In this document: in pieces, positions 11,650-23,194 of the stretch
Layout of the letters: every line of letters begins with the position of its first letter
Position numbering within the stretch: the first letter of the stretch is position 1
Translations under genes and position numbers: made by a program
Notes under the pieces: generated by a model
Seen by the model: the letters and a program-made list of their open reading frames with translations, nothing else
Told to the model about the DNA's origin: nothing
Database searches by the model: none
NCBI GenBank assembly: GCA_030549335.1
Contig: CM060196.1
Coordinates: 70,330,139 to 70,394,138, forward strand
Direction: 5' to 3'
Origin: Pontederia crassipes
Taxonomy: Eukaryota; Streptophyta; Magnoliopsida; Commelinales; Pontederiaceae
DNA length: 64,000 nucleotides

Positions 11650-12080
11650 GGAGAGGAGGTGCTCGACGCTGCCAGCGAGTTTCCGAGGGAAAGCGGAGAG
11701 TGTGTCCTGTCAGCTTGGAATCCGGTTATGGAAGGAGCGTTAAACAGCTGAAGGGTTTGGAAGGAGATGAATCCGCGTACAACTGCTGAGCTCCAATTCG
11801 CGTCTTATTCTTCTTCTTATAAACATAATTTGTTTGGCAAGTCGAGTAAAATATCGTCTTTGTCGAGCGCCATTTCGTGCGTTATCAGTTTATCACTGTA
11901 CATGGTTATGTTTGCGAGGTTGAATAAAGCGTATGTGTGAGAACCACCGGGAATAAGTTGGATAAGTCTCAGTTTTAAGTTGAACAAGTCATGCGTTCAA
12001 TCGTTCGTCGACTAAATGATAATAAAATATATAATTTTAAAAGATATGTTAAATCAAATCATATATTACCAATAATGATG
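11650..12080 (-). pseudogene. Dioxygenase copy C: orphan leader/promoter without coding exons
   Basis: This block matches the leader, TATA region and proximal promoter of the intact gene (9585-9999) at high identity, including the leader phrase GGAAGGAGCGTTAAAC. Downstream in gene sense (lower coordinates) the expected exon 1 is absent and GC-rich transposon-like sequence takes its place. It is a promoter relic of a third gene copy. Weaker similarity to copy A flank continues to about 12450. Confidence 0.8.
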
Positions 12081-14229
12081 AAAATAATATAAAAATGAGA
12101 TCATAAGTTAAGTTTTAAAAAATTGATATATATATTAATTTAATAGCTAATAAATTTATATTAATATTTAATTTTTTTAATTGTAAAGAATTCATATAAA
12201 GAAAGAGATCACAATTACAGTATTTGTTGTAATAAAATATGCATTATATATTAAAATGATGATAAAAAGAAATGCATATACATATATGTAATAGTTTAAT
12301 ATTGACAAATTAAAAAAATTAGAACAAATCAATGAATAAAAAACTTGTACAGATAGATAGTCCCATATTGGTATTGGTATCCGAAGACTAAGAATTAAGT
12401 TTTAACATTAGATGCGAAAAGAAAAAAAAACCCAATTGCACACCATATAATCAATGAACAAAAAACTTGTGTTTGGATAGTAGAGGCGTTATTTTTTCGA
12501 GTTATATGTGAATAGTTGAATTACTGGGTTAGTTGATAAATTAATTTACTTGGTGTTTGAATAAAATATAAGTATTGTAAACATAAGAGTTTATAAGTAA
12601 ATTCGTTATAATTCTCAAGTAAAAGGATGACTCAAAATGATGAATCAGCATTGATAAGTATTCCTTGAATTTCTTTTTAAAATATAATTTTCTTCATTGT
12701 ATGCTGCAAATTCATTCAGAAGACTTTGTGGAACGAACTTCAAAACATATATGAAATAAAATATTAGTCAATAAGTTTTTTCCACAGCGTATCATTTTTA
12801 AAAAAAAAAGTTTAGATATTTTTAATTTTCTCATCAAAGAAACTAGTAATTATTGGTGTCGAAATTGATGACAAGCTCTTATTTTATTTTATATCCAAAT
12901 AATTGTACAATCTGATATTGGAATAGATTTTGTGGTAGCGTCCTTTCTTATCGAATAATGGAAAACAAATCACAAGTCATCGGATGATGTGGTTGATGCG
13001 ATGATAGATAGTGCTAGGTGCATGAACAAAGTCAATTCCAAAATATTCGAATAATTGAAACCTTGATCAAAATAAAAGGAAAAAAACATTGAACTTTTGG
13101 AGAAACATTTTGATGCATTATTTTATATTATTTACATTTCTTTTTTAAGAAAGATGCATTATTTTATAACTTTTGGAGAAACAAATCATGTGGAGAAAGA
13201 TTGCAGTGTCTTCTTCGAATAGGTGATTGACATTTTGATGCATTATTTTATTTTAGTCCTTATAATTTTGAGTACGTTAAAGAAAAATAAAACTATAACA
13301 ATGTCACCTTTGAAAAAGTATATATATAGAGTTACCGAAAGAAAACTATAACCTTAATTTTCAATCTCATGTAAATGTCTAAACGCATTGATCAAAGTTT
13401 GAGGATATTATTTAAGTTATGAGTTTTGCTATATCCTCCTAATCTAGAAGGATTTAGCCTCTTAATTGAGTCATAATGGTATAAATTAAAATTTGATAAT
13501 TTTCTGAAATAATTTAAAATATGTGAGTATTAAAATAATTTTTAAGCTAAATTTTTAGGATAATTCAATATTTTCCATTATTTAATTATCCCTTTCCCTC
13601 TCGGCTTCACTGTTGTTTGAGGATAGATCATGTCATATCTCCCAATCGATATCCTCTGTCCTCTCCTAGTAAAATGTCACTCGTTCTTTTTGTTAAATTT
13701 GAGGACATCCCACACGCCCTTTCTCTCTCCTTGTACTAAAAAGACGTGTTCCTCACGTTTCTTCTCTTGATATGACGTCTATGGCGGATTATTCAAAGGC
13801 GACTTTGGGACTTAATTGGGAGTACAAAAATTAACCTAATTGGGATTACTAATATTCTTTATAATAATTCTAAAACAATTCGAAGGGAGATAAAATATTG
13901 TAATTTAAAAGGTATAAAATAATTTCAATATTATTTGTGAACTTTCGAGTCATCTAACATTTCTATTCGATTTTATGTTTAAAATGATTTATTAAATTTT
14001 AAATATCGCATCCAAAAAAATTACAAATTCATCACCTTAATCCCTTTTTCTCTCACTGTTTTGAATTAAGAACTAATATAGTTTTAAATATCAGCATTCA
14101 AGATTCGATTTATGAAATCATCGTTATGTTCTATCATTTAATATAATTCTGAATTAATCAAGTGATAATATAGTTCCAACATCGTATCAGTACTATTTTT
14201 TAATTAATGAAGTATTACTATAATTTTAG
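12081..14229. other. AT-rich intergenic DNA, no gene
   Basis: No coding sequence, RNA gene or well-bounded repeat is visible apart from the upstream flank shared with copy A up to about 12450. The phrase TTGTGTTTGGATAGTAG at about 12470 resembles the start of some AT-rich MITEs, but I could not find its partner. Confidence 0.5.
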
Positions 14230-15160
14230 ATGGATTTAATGGACATGCTCCTTAGTCAATAAAGAAGCATGCTCCTAACTATCTTCTAAGTCGTCTAATC
14301 TAATTTGGGTGTCAGATTGTTAAATATACGGTTCAATAGCTCCTTAGTACATGTTGGTTCGGTTTATGCCGGTTGACCTTCTCCAGGCTCCTTAGGTAGT
14401 TTTCGTGTTTTTCTCTCTCTTCATTCGGCACGATCTTCTCGCCGGACGTGATCTCGTCCATCCTCGTCGGACACGACCTCGACGATCTCCTCCGTCGAAC
14501 GCAACCTCGACGATCTCCTCCGCCGGACACGACCTCATCGATCTCTTTGCCGAATCTTGTCCTCCTCGCTCCAGAACTCGCCAGATCTACTGCTACGACC
14601 TTGCTTCCTGTCTCGCAACTGCCCGCGACCTCCTCGCCAACCGAGAGGGAGAATCTCCATGAAGCCCGGGCAGAAGCTCATCACGACCTCCTCGCCTGCA
14701 CTCAGAGAGGAGGAGAAATTGTCACGCCTAGGCACTTGTTGTGGTCGCCAGGCGAGTTCCAGAGGAAGCGAGGTCCATGGAGAGGATGACGACAGCAGGC
14801 CGATGGGCGAGGATGTCCATTGAGGAGTTGTGGTCAGTGTTGAAGCAAGCCCAGCGAGTTAGGGAGGTCGACAAGGACGTGTGCGGCGGCTCGTCCATGA
14901 GCGAAAGGGACGATGGCGGGCCGGCGAGCAATGTGGTCCAACGATCTCGTCGGCTAAGGGATGATCGCTCCTTTAGGGCATGATTCGTGCGAGTAGAGAG
15001 AATTTGCCAAATGAAGAGAGAGAGAAACAAACCAACTTGAATTGACATTAAACCAGACGAGCATGCACCTAAGAAGTTGTTGAACCGCATATTTAATCAT
15101 TTGCGTGTCGGACGACTTAGAAGATAGATAGTAGCATGCTTTCTTATTGGTAAATCCATT
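14230..15160. mobile_element. Foldback/MULE-like element with ~150-200 bp terminal inverted repeats
   Basis: The left arm (about 14230-14430) and the inverted right arm (about 15160-14990) share long near-matches: ATGGATTTA, GCATGCTCCTAACTATCTTCTAAGTCGTC against GCATGCTACTATCTATCTTCTAAGTCGTC, TTAAATATACGGTTCAA, and TCTCTCTCTTCATT. The GC-rich interior has about two and a half copies of a 36-bp CCTCGACGATCTCCTCCG unit (14466-14560). Long inverted repeats around GC-rich cargo suggest a non-autonomous Mutator-like (Pack-MULE) element. No transposase and no clear 9-bp target duplication were found, so the class is inferred. The ORFs inside are not recognisable. Confidence 0.6.
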
Positions 15161-15415
15161 TTGGTCGCGTTTGGTTGGGAATTTTTTTAATCCATTTTAG
15201 ATACAACATGCGAAGGGTTTCTAAAATTATTATTTTTATACTTTTATTTATTATTATTTCAAATTAATTCGGTGCTAATGTAAGCTTAAAATTAAATTCT
15301 TGATATCACCCTCTTTATCACAATTCCAAACTAATTATAAGCGATAATATTATTTTAGATATTGCGACTCAGAATTCGATTTCTGAAAATATTATTTTCA
15401 CTCGGTTATGTTATT

Positions 15416-16483
15416 GAGTGTTTTTAAAATTGGACCGGACCGGCCGATTCGATTGGTTCAATCGCGAATCGGCCGTCAGTCCGGTTCGATTTTTCTTCAA
15501 AATCGGAAATGATAAAAAACCGAATAGAACCAGATTGAACCGGACAAAACCGGTTCAACCAATTGAACCGGTTTAATCCGGTTTTTTTAATTATTGTATT
15601 AAAAAATGCAAATTTGAAAAATTTTAATGATTGAATGAAATGAAAAAGGAAAGCAATCAATCATTATTAAAGATAAAATTTGGTTTGTTTTATTTTTGTA
15701 TTAAAACATGTAAATTTTGAATTTTGAATGATAGAATCAAATACAAAAGGAAAGAAAATAAGTAATTTTGAAAGAAGAAAAAGGTAGGTGATGGTGTATA
15801 GTATAAATAAAGTGAGAAAATTAAGGAGAAGAATGAAGGGAGAAATGTAAGGAGGAAAATAAGGAAGTGAGAGAAAAAATAAAATGGAAACAATTGAATG
15901 AAAAAAGGAGAAATAATTTAATAAAAAGATATACAAAAGGAAAGTTATTTACATAAGCAATAATTAAATTAAAATATATATTAACAACAGCAATGAAAGA
16001 ATAAAAATATTTATAAATATAAAGAATATTGATCAATTTCATTTTCTTGATGTTAACTAATTTATTCAATTTTTTATAACATATACATTAGAATAATAAA
16101 TCTAAGTACTACCTTTTAATTATAATAGATATGAATCAAGAATTGAAATATTTTTAATTTTATATTCATATTATTTTAATATAATGAGTCTTTTTTTTGT
16201 TTCTATTTGCATTCAAGTTTACTAATCATATAAAATTACAATACATTTTGGATGAATTTATTAATTAAATCAGTTAGAAAATATTTAAATTAATGTTCAA
16301 TATTAATAAAAAAATTTGTGAGTATTTTTTATATATTTTTTAAAGTTTTATTCATAATATATCTTTGAAAATAGTAGATAAATAATATTCTAATAAAAAT
16401 CCGGTTGAACTCGGTTAAATCGGTCAAATTATGACCTAGTTGACACGCTCGTTCGATGTCCGGTCCGATTTTAAAAATATTAG
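15416..16483. mobile_element. hAT-like non-autonomous DNA transposon
   Basis: The direct repeat TGTTATT flanks the element at 15409-15415 and 16484-16490; the eighth outer base differs. The ends are imperfect inverted repeats: GAGTGTTTTTAAAATTGGACCGGAC on the left against CTAATATTTTTAAAATCGGACCGGAC (reverse complement of the right). The interior is AT-rich with more GGTT/CCGGTT boxes near each end and no transposase. Low-complexity ORFs in it (for example 15667-15936, minus) are not genes. Confidence 0.65.
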
Positions 16484-16639
16484 TGTTATTCATCAACACC
16501 ATCCATCCATTAATCTTCCATTAATTGCAGTCCTGAAATGATTGAACTCGTACATTTGCTTATAACTTCAGAACTCTGTAAAGACAAGTGGCTTGAGGAT
16601 AATGCCCAAATGAAGTTTGTGCCCTATCCAGTTTCTGTT

Positions 16640-17339
16640 CGATAGGATATATTATAAAAATGAAGAAATAATTTTGATGCATCAGTTTGAAGAATCCGCA
16701 AATTTCACATAAGGAAATTCATGCAAATAATGGAAATCAATTCAAAAGCGATTGGAAATCAATGTCATTAACGAGGAGAAATAAAAAATCAATTCAGATT
16801 CGAATTCGAAAAAAAAAGAAAAGGAAACGTTTCAAACAAAACGGCCGACAGGGAGGAATTTCCTCCCCTGATTCCGTTCGGAATCGGCCGGCCATCCTGG
16901 CCGGCCGATCCTATAAAGAGAGGACGTGAGGGCGACCTCATGCCCCCCTTGAAACCCTCGCCGACCGCCGCCTCGTCTTCCTCCGAACCGACGACCGGCG
17001 ACCGCAGCAACGCACGGACAACAGCAGAGCACACACGCACGCAAGCCACACGACAGTCGACGATGCGAAGCGATCCTTCCTCGACGGGCGCAAAGGTCCG
17101 GCGAATCTCCACTGTCGATCCAGAGGTGATCGACGATGACCGAACGAAGAATAGTGACCGGCGATCGTAAAATGCGAGAAACGGAGGTACCTTGGAGTTC
17201 GAAATCCCTAGACGAAGAAATAATGATTATTTGATATGCATGATTAGTTCATTATGATCCTGCGATGATTATCTATCTTTTTCGTATTGTTATCATCGTC
17301 GTTTAATAACCGGAAGACCGCGGAAATGAGGAAGAAATC
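16640..17339 (+). other. GC-rich island with TATA-like site; possible LTR/leader piece
   Basis: A GC-rich block (16840-17170) within AT-rich DNA follows a TATA-like CCTATAAAGAG at about 16910. TATA plus a GC-rich leader resembles a retrotransposon promoter, but no TG...CA LTR ends could be placed. ORFs on both strands here have no recognisable domain. Confidence 0.3.
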
Positions 17340-17880
17340 CGGCGGCCCTGTTTTATCGTAGGAACCGGTCGACCGATTTTATAAACGGTCGACCGATCCA
17401 TGTGTTGAACTCATCGGAGTTCCTGACGATCAGTCGACCGGCCTCGCAGAGCGGTCGACCGACCGATCTGTCGTCAGACAAATCTAGACTTGAAATCGGT
17501 CGATCGGCCTCGCAGAGCGGTCGACCGATCGATCTGTCGTCAGACAAATCTAGACTTGAAATCAGTCGGCCGATCTTTCAAACGGACGACCGATCATTCG
17601 CGCAGTGCGCATCACATTAATATGACAACCAATCGACCGATCACCAGAACGGTCGATCGATCCTATAGAGTAATCGGTCGATCGGCTCATAAGCACGGCC
17701 GACCGATCCACAAACACCAGAAGGTCGACCGATCCAAAAGGACCGATCGACCGGTATCCCAGAATGGTCGACTGGTCCCACAATGGTCGGTCGACCGATC
17801 CAAGTCCATTAAGGTCGGCACGGCTGAACCCAGAAGAATGGTCGACCGATCCAGAAACGGTCGACCGATTCTCCCAATAA
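17340..17880. repeat. Dense array of GGTCGACCGATC palindromic boxes
   Basis: About twenty copies of (C)GGTCGACCGATC or close variants are spaced 15-40 bp apart. Within it a 66-bp unit (from 17441, again from 17507) is tandemly duplicated, with the phrase CTGTCGTCAGACAAATCTAG in both copies. The same core appears in the SIRE-like LTR at 1330-1880 and, weakly, at 59500-59720. The ORFs across it read the repeat and are not genes. Confidence 0.8.
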
Positions 17881-18077
17881 ATCAAACGATTATCTTAAAT
17901 CAGAATCTGAGACTCTAATCAATTCACCTATATTGATTGAGTCCTATTGTACAAAGATTTACTTCCAGTCAAGTCTAAATCATAGATGTCATGATAACTA
18001 AGATAAATAATGTAAAGATAAAGATATGGAATTACTATGTGTCGCCCCCAATGTTAAAGCAAAGATCAATGTTAAAG

Positions 18078-18364
18078 CAGTGGAGGAATATGTAGTTAGC
18101 TGAGGGGACAGCGAAGCTACTGTCTTCAATGACCACTATTCCTGAGATTTCAGGTCGTCTCCTACCTGTATCTCGAATGAAGGGTGATGCAATGGTCACA
18201 CTCCTTCCCCTTAATTTTATTGTATTGTGCCAGAGGGACAGGTAGCTAGCTGAGGAGACAGTGAACCTACATGTTTCTTAATTGACCACTGTTCCTGGAT
18301 TGTAGGAATTCTTCTCCCCACCTTTCGAATTGGGTGAGGTCTTAACACCCATCCCTTTTCCCTT
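18078..18364. repeat. ~155-bp tandem duplication
   Basis: Two diverged units (18078-18213 and 18231-18364) share TAGCTGAGGRGACAGYGAA, TTGACCACTRTTCCTG and TTCCCCTTA-like phrases in the same order. Confidence 0.7.
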
Positions 18365-18469
18365 ATGGGCTTACTAGCTTCAGAGTAAAGAGGCACCCCT
18401 GACATCCCAACATAATAAAGTCAAGCTCGCATAGGATAACTAATTTTAGGAATATTATAGTAACGAAAA

Positions 18470-18645
18470 AAACGTAGTGCAACTCACAGTAAAGCAATGT
18501 AATGTAAAACAATGTAAAGCAAAGTATTGTAAAGTAAAGTAATGCAAAGCAGAGCACTGTAATGTAAAGAAATGTAAAGCAGTGTACAATAAAGTAAAGC
18601 ATAGAGTAGAGTACAGTAAATCATGGATCATAGTATAGTAAAGAA
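18470..18645. repeat. Degenerate GTAAAG/GCAATGTAAAG short-period array
   Basis: More than a dozen imperfect GTAAAG or GTAAT units follow one another with a period of about 10 bp. It is a decayed minisatellite; the minus-strand ORF through it is low-complexity. Confidence 0.7.
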
Positions 18646-19235
18646 TAAAGTATAGACATTTTTATAATCAGAGACTGATTCATTGATTCCATATTTATCA
18701 TTGATTTTTATTTCTCCGTCTAATTGCTATTGTACTGGGCTTTTCGCTCACGGGTATTCGATTCCCTTACAATGAGATTTTGCAGGTGAGAATGCCAACT
18801 GATGAGGATGGAGGGCACATAGCTTGGAGAATGCTGCACATGACTGATACATTGCTTAAAGTTTTTCTTGCTCTATTTCTTTCAAGTTGTAATTGGTCTA
18901 GAGATACTACGTTATTCCGCTCATTGAACTTCTCTTTCGCATGTTGAATTGATGCATTTCCGTATTTCGTCATAAATTATGTTACCCACTTTTCGCTTTA
19001 ATGTTTAACGTTTGAACTTTCGCATATTGGACTATTTATGTTATCAAATATTTTTTGACTTTCCACCGTTTAATCTTTCGCATTAAAGTCTTTGATTATA
19101 TTTTTATTATTATATTAGTGTCACGTAAGCTATATTATTGAATGATCATGATCAATAGTGTAGTAGATAATGTAGTGCTCCCGGGGTCAACCTGACTGCC
19201 TACGTGGCAGGAAGAGCGATTTTAGAGATGTTACA

Positions 19236-22001
19236 GGACTTGTCCCATCAATCAGTGCACCAGTAGGTTATCTGCAAGAAATAAGCATGATATCAGGATC
19301 GATCCCAAAAATTGAAATGGTCTATGTTCATGTTGAGTAATGTCAAAAGGGCACAGGATCCTTATTAATATAGATTTTTTTTGGATATCTGAGTTTTTTT
19401 TTGGTTATTTCTTGTGCCTTCTGAACTGTAATTTTTTTTTAACATGAACTAACTTTCAAATTCTGTTATTCAAATATACAATTCAGATTTCATCTAAATT
19501 ACTCTTGTTAGCTTAACTTTTTTTTATACTTATGAAATATCATTTTGTTTGTACGACTGTACTTATTTACTATGAAAAAAATATTTTAAAACAACAAAAA
19601 AATCAATGAAATAAGAGTAAAATGATTTCGCAATCAGATCAGTAGTCAGTAGATAACGCTTGAACTGTCACTTCCCTTCTTTAATTGAACATAAGACAAA
19701 CATTAAAAAAATTCAACACAATTATTTTACTTGATAAAATTAATCGCATTGAGTTGGATCCATCCAAGAACATCTATAGTGGTTCAAAGTAGTGTACCAA
19801 ACTAATTAGTCGTATATAAAAAAAGCAAAGTGAAGTGCTAATAATAAAAATATAGAGATAATCCTGCTCATAAATCTTATATCACTTAGATCTGTTTCAT
19901 TGGGAGTGAAAAGACGGTAAGAAGGGAAAGTAAAAAAAGAAGAATTCGTTCCTTTCGTTTGGTTGAGTTAAAATTTGAGAGAAATGAAAAGAAAAGTTTT
20001 CTTCTTTCTTTTCATTTCTTTCTAATTTTTAATTTATTTTCTTTTAAATCGGGATAAAAATGAGGAGAAAGAGATATTTATTATGTATTTTTAATTTTGA
20101 TCAAATAAATTAAACATATAATCATATATGTAAAAAAATAAAAATCATCTAAATATATTAATCATTTAACATTCATTCTCTGTCCTTCCGTTTAATAATA
20201 TCAACCAAACATATGTAACTATTCACCTTCATTCTTCTACATTTTCTTCTTATCATTTTTCTTTCCACTCTTTATATTCTCTTTTCCTTAATCAATTTTG
20301 AACCAAACAGACTTAATGTTATATTAGCTTTCAAATTTTTATTATAAGAATCCTCGGCTCTACTTGTCAAGAATAGTTAAAGTAATTAAGAGTTGAATTT
20401 ATAGAAAGATGATCCAATTGAAAATATTATAAAAATAAAAAAATGACAAAGGGCGCTGGTCCCCTTTTGCTCCTCGTTGCGCGTGAGAAAGATAAGAGGG
20501 GCCGACGCCCACCTCTATGCTCACGTGCTGACGAGCCGATAGAGGGGGTGCCGGCCCCATTTTTTGTCTTCGCACACGGAGAGGAACAAAAGGGATTTTT
20601 CTGACATTCCAAGATGGTTAATTTCTTAAACTTATTTTTAACTATAACAAATTTTCGTATGTAATCCTAATATAAGAACTTTCTGTAGGATGTTCCTAAA
20701 TTATAATGTGATTTCACTTAATTAGTCGGTCTAACTTTGTTATCTTTTTCAGTTTTTCTATTTATTAAAAGATTAAAATATCATTGTCTTTTTCATTTTA
20801 TATTTAAGAGCTTAAAATAATATATAAAAATAAAATAATTAAAAAAGCGATGACCCATGATGAATATATGCAATGACACATGTGTGAAGTTTAATTGTGA
20901 ATATGATGATATCTTGAATAATTGATATTTATATAAAAGTTCATATGCAACACCCTCTTTTTATTTTTTATTTTTATACATTATTTTAAACTTTTAAATA
21001 TTAAAAAAATTTGTAGTTTAATCTTTTAATAAATAGAAAAAATAAAATAAATAACATAATTAAACGGATGGAAGAAAATACAAATCATAGTATAATTTAG
21101 AGACGATACGTTCATGTTAAAATTAGATGCAAAAAATTATTATAATTTAAGAGAGATTTACGCCTAACCTCGTTTGATACGAAATCATCTATAAGACCAG
21201 ACTATTTTTTTAAGTCAAACACCAATTTTGTAAGGAACGTGGGTGGGGCCCGCGTTAATTATTGCAAGAATAAAAAAATATGAGACGGGTGGAACAATAT
21301 TTATTATTTTGTAAGGACAAGGTGAGAATTTTATTCTCGATTATAGTGTTTTACGTTCGAATGGGCCTTAAGCAATTAACTCAATTGAATATTAGGAAAT
21401 GAGAGGACGGACGCAGACGTCGTATTAGGAGACTCGAAGAAATCAATGGGAAAGGAAGTACTCGAAGAAATCTTGTATTAGAACAATGACCTTGTTCATC
21501 GACGAAGGAAAACAATCAATCATATTTAATTATAAAAAAAGTGTATATACATGACAATAGAGAATATCAAACTCTTCTGTAGTTCCAACTTTCTTTGGAA
21601 TGGGAAGACAACAACGGCGCTCAAAATTAAGAAAACAGATATATTACATTGAATTCCAAGATATTATCAAGATTAATCATTAATTCTAGTATAGATACAA
21701 TTCATTCAGAAGAAAATCAGTTGTCCTTGGAAAATTAAATGCACAATTATTTCAAATTGTTTGGTTATTTTTGTTGTATTTTGTTAATATTTCATGAACA
21801 TACATTTTATAGGAAAACAAATCAGGTTGCAAATGTTATCGCAAATATCTTGCTAGAGTAGATTTTTTGAACGTGTTAGGAGAACTCTAGAGGCGGTTCT
21901 TCCATCTCTGTATTTGGATGTTTGTACTTCTTTCGTCAATAGAATGAGCTAGCAGTCCGTTTGAAAAAAAAATGTTGATACACGAGTTAACACAAGTCAA
22001 A
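19236..22001. other. Intergenic DNA, no gene; possible MITE at ~19955-20315
   Basis: No coding region can be supported. The ends of 19955-20315 are roughly inverted: TTTGGTTGAGTTAAAATTTGAGAGAAATG against TTTGGTTCAAAATTGATTAAGG. This suggests a decayed MITE, without a clear target duplication. A GC-rich patch at 20446-20600 breaks the AT-rich sequence and holds no recognisable gene. Confidence 0.4.
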
Positions 22002-22325
22002 TGTTAGGTTCCTAGTCCAACTAAGACTCACATTTGATTATTTCAAGAGGATCAAGTCTTCAATAGATCATTTCAAAAGAATTAAGCATTCAAGATACTT
22101 GCTCTAAGCAATTATAAAAAAAATTATATTCTCATTAAAAAAGTTCAATGGTCTATGTTTATAAGGTAAACTCAAATAAGTCATAATAGAAATAAAAGAA
22201 ATAGAATACTAATAAAATTAGAAAGTAAATAACTAGAGTGCTAATCAAGTTAGGAAGTAAATAGCTAATTCTAATCAAAGGTAAATTAATTATTCTTATT
22301 ATTATTAGGAACTAAGTGTCTATCA
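22002..22325 (-). repeat. Left (3') LTR of the Ty3/Gypsy element
   Basis: A 324-bp LTR with TG...CA ends. It is clearly similar to the right copy throughout, with indels: for instance ATACTTGCTCTAA, TTATAAGGTAAAC and TTATTATTATTAG occur in both. Confidence 0.85.
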
Positions 22326-22337
22326 TTCTCGCCCTCT

Positions 22338-22560
22338 TCAAAATAGCCTTGTCCTCAAGGTTATGCAAAAACATGTGAAAAAACTTTTTTTTCGATGCTT
22401 GATTAGACGAAGCCTCTTGATAATTTGAATAAAATAGAAATCCTTCTTGAGAACGTAGCTTTGAATATGCATTGGTAGCATTAGAATAAGCTTGCATTTT
22501 TTGACAAAAGAGAATTCGAAGTTGATCAAATTCTTTTTGCATGAGTAAATTTGTCTTTGG
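22338..22560 (-). pseudogene. C-terminal end of Gypsy pol (relic)
   Basis: Just inside the left LTR the minus strand encodes HNLEDKAILKRARMIDT, which looks like the degraded …LEDKV… tail found at the end of plant Ty3/Gypsy pol. It leads directly into the polypurine tract. The upstream part (to about 22740) is open in short frames but not assignable to a domain. Confidence 0.45.
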
Positions 22561-22744
22561 ACATTGAAGCCTTCGACATTCTTTGATGTTGAGTCAACTA
22601 TCATAAGTGCGAACGAGTCCTTATAAGTATCTTCAGACATTAATGACTTTTCAATAATGATGCCTTCTATAGTAGATTTTGCAAGAGTTGATTGCTCGTT
22701 TGACAATTGAATTATAGATGTTTCATCTTTAAAAGATTTCTCAA

Positions 22745-23095
22745 CAGATAAGTGAGGAAGAAAGCGATGTAGAAACAACTTCCGAAAGGAAGGAGACTAA
22801 ACAGGAACAAGAGGGATCCACCGAAGAAGACCCTTTCCTTTGTTCGGAAGAAAAGGAGGATCCGGACAAAATAGATGAAACGGAAGATATCCGAGTGAAT
22901 GGAAAGAAAAAAACAAAGCATGAATTCCACTTTCACTTTGAAGACACATGCTATAAGGATCGCCCAATTTACGAAGATTCTTCTCTTGATGCCTATCAAG
23001 AGAATTGGGAATTCGGAAGACTTAAAGAAGACAAAAATGAAAAGACTTTTTTATGCTTTGAAAAACCCCTTGTAACTTTTCTTTTCGATTATTTA
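22745..23095 (+). pseudogene. ycf1: Chloroplast ycf1 (TIC214) fragment in nuclear DNA
   Basis: The plus strand encodes an acidic [12 protein letters not shown] stretch, [28 protein letters not shown] and [12 protein letters not shown], as in an internal part of chloroplast Ycf1, the TIC214 subunit of the inner-envelope import channel. About 115 codons remain, a small piece of a protein of roughly 1,800 residues, with no start and no plastid neighbours. It lies between retrotransposon LTRs, so it is nuclear plastid-derived DNA and not expected to function. Confidence 0.8.
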
Positions 23096-23194
23096 AAAAC
23101 TAAATAAATAAATAAAAATATTGATACATAAAATAAATACAAAAATAGATAAGAAGAAATTCGTCCACCTCCCATTGATTTGATTCCTTCCCCG

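Larger units (their letters stand above)
18041..19235 (-). mobile_element. Candidate LTR on the minus strand (TGTAACATCTC start)
   Basis: Read on the minus strand, 19235 begins TGTAACATCTCTAAAATCGC, a start like many Gypsy LTRs, and a possible end …GGGGGCGACACA lies at 18041. The interior has a tandem duplication (18078-18364) and a degenerate GTAAAG array (18470-18645). Flanking pentamers do not match, so the left limit is uncertain and the call rests on the right end. Confidence 0.3.

Noticed and set aside
11292..11743. Three overlapping plus-strand ORFs
   Set aside because: They straddle transposon-like DNA and the orphan dioxygenase leader, which is non-coding in the intact gene.
15667..16069. 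Hydrophobic minus-strand ORFs that look like membrane proteins
   Set aside because: They are low-complexity Phe/Leu/Ile runs from AT-rich DNA inside the hAT-like element.
17402..17918. Arg/Asp/Ser-rich repeat proteins on both strands
   Set aside because: They are translations of the GGTCGACCGATC repeat in several frames at once.
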